A DNA stretch of 64,000 nucleotides, taken from Lachnospiraceae bacterium. Its GTDB lineage: Bacteria > Bacillota > Clostridia > Lachnospirales > Lachnospiraceae. Below the pieces are notes generated by a model that worked only from the letters and a program-made list of their open reading frames with translations, was not told the DNA's origin and made no database searches. Shown piece after piece: positions 59,238 through 64,000 of the stretch. Position 1 is the first letter of the stretch. Each line of letters begins with the position of its first letter. The stretch spans positions 1-64,000 of the forward strand of contig JAFZQH010000032.1 in the NCBI GenBank assembly GCA_017550165.1. The letters are read 5' to 3'. Both the position numbers and the translations under genes were made by a program.

Positions 59238-61646
59238 ATGAGCATAAGAATTGCACTTGCAGGAAATCCCAACAGCGGGAAGACAACCTTGTTCAACGCC
59301 CTCACCGGATCCAACCAGTTTGTCGGTAACTGGCCGGGCGTAACGGTTGAGAAAAAGGAAGGAAAATTGAAAGGGTATAGCGATGTGGTCATAACTGACC
59401 TTCCGGGCATATATTCCCTGTCACCATATACTTTGGAAGAGGTTGTTGCCAGGAATTATCTGATAAATGAGCGCCCGGATGCTATCCTGAACATTATAGA
59501 CGGAACCAATCTTGAGAGAAACCTGTATCTGACGACACAGCTTACAGAACTCGGCATTCCGGTTGTAGTGGCTGTTAATATGATGGATATAGTGAAAAAG
59601 AACGGAGACTATATCAACATCAGTGAGCTATCAAGCCAGCTGGGATGCAAGGTTGTGGAAATATCGGCCTTAAAGGGTGAAGGAGTTATGGCTGCCGCCA
59701 AAGACGCTATGAGCGCAGCCACAAACGGCAAGACGGTTCCCCTTCATAAGTTCTCCGGTCCTGTAGAGCATGCCATTGCACATATCGAGGAAGCGGTTGT
59801 TCATGACATGCCGGAAGAGCAGCAGAGATGGTATGCTATAAAGATCTTTGAGCGAGATGACAAGGTACTTGAGCAACTGAAGATACCGGCTGACAAGATG
59901 GCTCATATAGAAAATGATATTATAGCAGCAGAGAAGGAACTGGATGATGATTCCGAAAGCATTATCACCAATGAGAGATATGTGTATATAGCGGAGGTTA
60001 TAAAGGCCTGTTATAAGAAGAAAAATGAAGGAGCTCTTTCAACTTCGGATAAGATCGATAAGGTCGTAACTAACAGATGGCTGGGACTTCCCATCTTTGC
60101 TCTTGTTATGTTCCTGGTATACTGGATCGCCATGGTGGGAGTGGGTGCGCCGGCAACAGATTTTGTTAACGACAATATCTTCGGTGACGGATTCCACCTT
60201 TTTGGAATGGATAACGGATATGGCGAGATAGCTGAGAGATATTCTGATGCAGTCGCTATCGTTGAAGGCTATGACGCATATGTAGAAGAAAACGGGGCAG
60301 CCCCCACGGGAGAGTTTGTATACACTGTTGAGGACGAAGAGACTCTGGAAACTACAGAGGAAACAGCAACTTTGGAAGACTACGAGGATGCAGTTAAGAC
60401 TATAGAAGCCATCGGCGATGAACCGGATCCTGCTGACTATGGTACATGGATCCCCGGAATACCTTCGTTGGTTGAAAAGGGACTGGATTCAGCAGGTGCA
60501 GCTGACTGGCTGAGAGGTCTTATCCTTGACGGTATTGTAGCCGGTGTGGGCGCAGTACTTGGCTTCGTTCCACAGATGCTGGTTCTGTTCCTGATGCTTG
60601 CATTTCTTGAGGCCTGCGGCTATATGGCGCGTATCGCATTTGTCCTTGACCGTGTATTCAGGAAGTTTGGTCTTTCGGGTAAATCATTTATTCCCATGCT
60701 TATCGGCGTTGGATGTGGTGTTCCCGGGATCATGGCGTCAAGAACCATCGAGAATGAACGAGACAGGCGAATGACCATTATGACGACAACCTTCATCCCA
60801 TGCGGCGCAAAGGTTCCTTTCATAGCAATGATAGCAGGAGCGATCTTCGGAAAATCTCCATGGGTATCGACTTCGGCATATTTCATCGGTATGGCAGCCA
60901 TTGTCATATCAGGCATCATGCTGAAAAAGACAAAGATGTTCGCAGGTGATCCCGCGCCCTTTGTAATGGAACTTCCCGCATATCATATGCCTACGGTTGG
61001 TAATGTTTTAAGATCCATGTGGGAGAGAGGCTGGTCATTTATCAAGAAGGCCGGAACCATCATCCTTCTTTCTACCATCGTTATCTGGTTTACCTCCTAC
61101 TTCGGGTTTACGGAAGAGGGTTTCCGGATGCTTGCGGAAGAAGAGCTTGAGTTCTCGATCCTTGCAAGCATCGGTAACGGTATTGCCTGGATATTTGCTC
61201 CTCTTGGCTGGGGTAACTGGCAGGCGGCAGTTGCTTCCGTTACGGGGTTGGTTGCCAAGGAGAACATTGTCGGAACAATGGGCATTCTCTACGGCGGCGG
61301 AGCGCTTACGGCATGGCAGGCACTTGCTCAGGCGTTTACAGGCATAACAGGATTTTCGTTCCTGGTATTCAATCTGCTCTGTGCACCGTGTTTTGCGGCT
61401 ATCGGAGCCATAAAGCGAGAGATGAACAATATGAAGTGGACATGGTTTGCAATAGGTTATCAGTGCGGCTTTGCCTATGTGATCGCTTTGATGATCACAC
61501 AGTTCGGTAATGCATTTACGGGAAATGAAAATGTTATCGGTCTCATATTTGCGATCGCAGCTTTAGTCGGGATCATTTACATGTTGTTCTTTAAGAAATA
61601 CAAAGAAGCCGACAAGCTGAAAATAGCAGAAGCGGCAGCAAGATAA
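59238..61646 (+). CDS. feoB: ferrous iron transporter FeoB
   Basis: 802 residues. G domain: GNPNSGKTTLFNALTG (P-loop), DLPGIYSL (G3) and NMMD (G4); then GDI region and a core of about eight helices with GVGCGVPGIMASRTIEN and LVAKENIVGTMGILY. An acidic, tandem-like segment of about 100 residues (about 318-415: YAEI..DAYVEENG, VEDEETLETTEE, ATLEDYEDAV) lies in the first outside loop. It moves Fe2+ into the cell under GTP control. Confidence 0.95.
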   Translation: MSIRIALAGNPNSGKTTLFNALTGSNQFVGNWPGVTVEKKEGKLKGYSDVVITDLPGIYSLSPYTLEEVVARNYLINERPDAILNIIDGTNLERNLYLTTQLTELGIPVVVAVNMMDIVKKNGDYINISELSSQLGCKVVEISALKGEGVMAAAKDAMSAATNGKTVPLHKFSGPVEHAIAHIEEAVVHDMPEEQQRWYAIKIFERDDKVLEQLKIPADKMAHIENDIIAAEKELDDDSESIITNERYVYIAEVIKACYKKKNEGALSTSDKIDKVVTNRWLGLPIFALVMFLVYWIAMVGVGAPATDFVNDNIFGDGFHLFGMDNGYGEIAERYSDAVAIVEGYDAYVEENGAAPTGEFVYTVEDEETLETTEETATLEDYEDAVKTIEAIGDEPDPADYGTWIPGIPSLVEKGLDSAGAADWLRGLILDGIVAGVGAVLGFVPQMLVLFLMLAFLEACGYMARIAFVLDRVFRKFGLSGKSFIPMLIGVGCGVPGIMASRTIENERDRRMTIMTTTFIPCGAKVPFIAMIAGAIFGKSPWVSTSAYFIGMAAIVISGIMLKKTKMFAGDPAPFVMELPAYHMPTVGNVLRSMWERGWSFIKKAGTIILLSTIVIWFTSYFGFTEEGFRMLAEEELEFSILASIGNGIAWIFAPLGWGNWQAAVASVTGLVAKENIVGTMGILYGGGALTAWQALAQAFTGITGFSFLVFNLLCAPCFAAIGAIKREMNNMKWTWFAIGYQCGFAYVIALMITQFGNAFTGNENVIGLIFAIAALVGIIYMLFFKKYKEADKLKIAEAAAR

Positions 61647-61661
61647 GTAAGGAGGGAGCAT

Positions 61662-61850
61662 ATGATCTCGTGGATAATGGGAAATATAGGAACGATCCTG
61701 ATAACACTCCTCCTGATCCTGATGGTGACGGGTATCATAAGGTCCTTGATAAAAAACAGGAAAAACGGAAAATCCTGCGGGAGTTGTTCCCACTGCAAAG
61801 CGTGCACTGCCTGCAAGGCAGATGAAAAACATAACGGGTCCAAAGAATAA
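61662..61850 (+). CDS. FeoB-associated Cys-rich membrane protein
   Basis: 62 residues: one membrane helix (IGTILITLLLILMVTGII) and a cytosolic tail with CGSCSHCKACTACKA. Such proteins follow feoB in many Clostridia and may donate or bind iron. AAGGAGG precedes the ATG; the gap to feoB is 15 bp. Confidence 0.9.
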   Translation: MISWIMGNIGTILITLLLILMVTGIIRSLIKNRKNGKSCGSCSHCKACTACKADEKHNGSKE

Positions 61851-61875
61851 TACATAATAGAGACAAAATACACAT

Positions 61876-61909
61876 ATAGGACTGTGGAGTAATCCATAGT
61901 CCTATTTTG
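61876..61909 (+). terminator. intrinsic terminator of the feo operon
   Basis: ATAGGACTGTGG (61876-61887) pairs with CCATAGTCCTAT (61894-61905), one G-U, loop AGTAAT, followed by TTTTG. Confidence 0.88.
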
Positions 61910-61989
61910 TGCGATTTGTGCTGTAAAATTTGAAGATGTGTGAGTATAATGAGTACATACGGTAATCGAAAAGATGATAGGAAAACGGT

Positions 61990-62655
61990 ATGAGATATGA
62001 GAATATAACCGGAGCTGTTTTCATAAGGCGTCCCAACAGATTTATGGCAGAGGTTGAGATCGATGGCCGCTCGGAAACAGTTCACGTGAAGAACACCGGG
62101 AGATGCAGGGAGCTTCTGATCCCCGGATGTGAGGTGTGGCTTACGGCCCCGGGGACTCCGAACAGAAAGACCAAGTATGATCTTGTGGCGGTAAAGAAGG
62201 ATAACGGGATCCTGTTCAATATCGACAGTCAGGCGCCCAACAAGGTGGTGAAGGAGTGGCTGGAGGGACAGGACTACGATATGGTGATACCGGAGTATAC
62301 TTTCGGTAATTCGCGGATCGATTTCTACATGGAGCGCGGCGATGATCGTTATCTGATGGAAGTTAAAGGCTGTACACTTGAAGTGGACGGCATTGGTTAT
62401 TTTCCGGATGCGCCGACGGAGAGAGGGGTAAAGCACCTTCGTGAACTTGCGGCTGCTGCCGAAAAGGGGTATAAAGCCATGCTGGCTTTTGTGATCCAGA
62501 TGGACGGCGTTTCAGAGGTCAGGCCCAATATTGATACTCATGCAGAGTTTGGAAGAGCTCTTGATGAGGCGAGGGCAGCAGGCGTGGATGTACTGTATCT
62601 GAAATGTCATGTGGAACCGGATACTCTGGAGATCATTGAGGTCACCGGCATATGA
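61990..62655 (+). CDS. sfsA: sugar fermentation stimulation protein/nuclease SfsA
   Basis: 221 residues. Characteristic segments: RRPNRFMAEVEIDG, VHVKNTGRCRELL, GTPNRKTKYDLV, IDSQAPNKVVKEWL, FGNSRIDF, LMEVKGCTLE, FPDAPTERGVKHL. The D..(E)VKGCT pattern is the PD-(D/E)XK-like nuclease core. The cellular role is not settled. Confidence 0.96.
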   Translation: MRYENITGAVFIRRPNRFMAEVEIDGRSETVHVKNTGRCRELLIPGCEVWLTAPGTPNRKTKYDLVAVKKDNGILFNIDSQAPNKVVKEWLEGQDYDMVIPEYTFGNSRIDFYMERGDDRYLMEVKGCTLEVDGIGYFPDAPTERGVKHLRELAAAAEKGYKAMLAFVIQMDGVSEVRPNIDTHAEFGRALDEARAAGVDVLYLKCHVEPDTLEIIEVTGI

Positions 62656-62680
62656 ATATAAGGGTGAAAGGAGGTCCGTT

Positions 62681-63394
62681 ATGTCGGATCGGTTTTCAAG
62701 AACAGAGCTTCTTCTGGGAAAAGAAGCTGTGGAAAAATTGCAGAGATCCAGGGTTGCGATCTTCGGGATCGGCGGCGTTGGCGGTTATGTATGTGAAGCA
62801 TTGGTCCGCAGCGGCATCGGCGCCTTTGATCTGATCGATGATGATAAAGTAAGCCTTTCAAATCTCAACCGGCAGATCATAGCTACCGGAAAAACGGTGG
62901 GAAGATACAAAGTCGATGTGATGAAGGAGCGTATGCAGGATATTGATCCGAATGTGGAAGTAAACGTATACAGGTGTTTCTTTCTACCGGAAAATGCGGA
63001 AGATTTCCCATTTGAAAAATATGATTATGTGGTGGATGCTGTGGATACGGTCACGGCCAAGCTGGAAATAATCATGCAGGCAAAAAAGAAAAATGTACCG
63101 GTCATCAGCTCTATGGGAGCAGGGAACAAACTGGATGCAAGCGCGTTTCGGGTGGCGGATATTTATAAGACGAAGATATGTCCTCTGGCAAAAGTGATGA
63201 GGAGAGAACTGAAAAAACGCGGCGTAAAGGAGCTGAAGGTCGTTTATTCAGAAGAGCCCCCCTTGAGGCCTTTGGAAGAAGAAGAATCCACGGGGCGAAG
63301 GTCTGTTCCGGGAAGCGTAGCTTTCGTTCCCGGGGCAGCAGGTCTTATCATAGCCGGTGAGGTGGTGAAAGACCTGACGCGCTTTTACGAATAG
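62681..63394 (+). CDS. tcdA: tRNA threonylcarbamoyladenosine dehydratase
   Basis: 237 residues from ATG 62681 (GAAAGGAGGT upstream). E1-like ThiF fold: FSRTELLLGKEAVEKL, VAIFGIGGVGGYVCEALVRSG (ATP site), SNLNRQIIATGKTVG, VDAVDTVTAK and a late C-terminal SVAFVPGAAGLIIA. It cyclises t6A37 in tRNA to ct6A. Cys at KICPLAKVM may be the sulfur-acceptor-type Cys. Confidence 0.95.
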   Translation: MSDRFSRTELLLGKEAVEKLQRSRVAIFGIGGVGGYVCEALVRSGIGAFDLIDDDKVSLSNLNRQIIATGKTVGRYKVDVMKERMQDIDPNVEVNVYRCFFLPENAEDFPFEKYDYVVDAVDTVTAKLEIIMQAKKKNVPVISSMGAGNKLDASAFRVADIYKTKICPLAKVMRRELKKRGVKELKVVYSEEPPLRPLEEEESTGRRSVPGSVAFVPGAAGLIIAGEVVKDLTRFYE

Positions 63395-63414
63395 AGATCA
63401 GGGAGATTGAGAGA

Positions 63415-64000
63415 ATGAAACTGGAATACGACATATTTGACAGACCACCTGCTAACAGTGCGGTAACCCTTGCATTGCAGCAGATGTTGGCTATATTGGC
63501 AGCGACGATAGCTGTGCCCATGGTGGTGGGGCACGGACTTACTCCTGCCGCGGCAATGTTCGGTGCAGGAGTGGGAACTCTTGTATATCAGATCATGACC
63601 AGGCGTAAGAGCCCGGTATTCTTAGGGTCATCCTTTTCTTTCGTAGGAGCTATGACTGCGGCCTTCTCCGGAGGAGTTTCCATGTCACTGGGGTTATTAG
63701 GGGTTATTATCGGGACTGTTTTTGCAGGGCTGGTATATGTAGCACTTGCCGCCATTGTTAAGAGAACCGGGGTGGAATGGATAGGCAAAGTAATGCCACC
63801 GGTTGTTATCGGTCCCTCTGTGGCTGTTATAGGCCTGTCTATGGCAGGTAATGCAATATCAAAGATGAGCACAGGGGATGTAATGGCTATCTCGGAAGGC
63901 GGAGAACTGATCCCATTAGCAGCTGAGAATGTTGCGATCCTATGCGGTGTATTCACAATGGTGGTTACGATCATCTGTTCAGTTTATGGAAACCGTGCTA
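63415..64000 (+). CDS. NCS2-type uracil/xanthine permease, 5' part
   Basis: The open frame starts at ATG 63415 (GGGAG upstream) and runs off the window after about 195 codons. LQQMLAILAATIAVPMVVG is the first helix of NCS2 permeases, with VFLGSSFSFVGAMTAAF as the second, and VMPPVVIGPSVAVIGLSMAGNA. The kind (uracil or xanthine) cannot be told from this half. Confidence 0.9.
   Translation, partial: MKLEYDIFDRPPANSAVTLALQQMLAILAATIAVPMVVGHGLTPAAAMFGAGVGTLVYQIMTRRKSPVFLGSSFSFVGAMTAAFSGGVSMSLGLLGVIIGTVFAGLVYVALAAIVKRTGVEWIGKVMPPVVIGPSVAVIGLSMAGNAISKMSTGDVMAISEGGELIPLAAENVAILCGVFTMVVTIICSVYGNRA

Overview
The window looks like a chromosomal segment of a Gram-positive anaerobe of the Clostridia, most likely Lachnospiraceae (Butyrivibrio-like). 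The reasons are strong AGGAGG ribosome sites, sigma-A type promoters, FeoA-FeoA-FeoB with a small Cys-rich partner, MutS2, EFR1-type flavodoxin-ferredoxins, paired large serine recombinases, and a NHLM/PCAT peptide-export locus. No rRNA, tRNA or CRISPR was seen. Everything here is read from sequence and family knowledge; no search was run.

Layout. (1) 1-205: tail of a tRNA methyltransferase gene (trmL). (2) 231-15990, all minus strand: a ribosomally made peptide (RiPP) locus. It encodes two PP2C/SpoIIE phosphatases (one fused to an RsbW-like kinase), a short HlyD-like adaptor, a C39-peptidase ABC transporter, a second NHLM-type ABC transporter, a STAS anti-anti-sigma protein, a D,D-carboxypeptidase/sortase-B fusion, a radical SAM/SPASM maturase, a double-glycine leader precursor peptide, two unrecognised proteins and a family 2 glycosyltransferase. 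mutS2 lies just upstream on the same strand. (3) 18476-19492: a yhaM exoribonuclease gene cut off in its HD domain, followed by fragments of two helicases. (4) 19552-28764: a phage-satellite-like element with repressor and operator, small HTH protein, a lone HK97-type major capsid protein, a primase/SF3 helicase, an iteron array around an AT-rich stretch (probable origin), a GC-rich repeat/hairpin region, a zinc-finger protein, a 'virulence-related' family protein and two overlapping serine recombinases.

(5) 28794-48359: an accessory island rich in redox and small-molecule-modifying genes: MATE pump, flavodoxins, EFR1 protein, QueG-like protein, nitroreductase-like lipoprotein, esterases, acetyltransferases, YbaK deacylases, MerR/GyrI pair and a UroD-like protein. 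Several genes in this island end inside short copies of the tails of other genes in it, so it appears to be assembled from blocks. (6) 48417-64000: core-type genes: Na/Pi symporter with a PhoR-like kinase that lacks the phospho-accepting histidine, mazG, macro-domain protein, fumarate reductase, DMT exporter, hipBA, a DtxR-family regulator facing feoA-feoA-feoB across three palindromic operators, sfsA, tcdA and the start of an NCS2 permease.

The two most unusual systems are the RiPP locus (a partner-switch regulatory module plus a carboxypeptidase-sortase fusion and glycosyltransferase around a radical SAM peptide) and the compact capsid-plus-primase element with its origin. The mosaic island with repeated gene tails and the His-less histidine kinase are the other points worth following.
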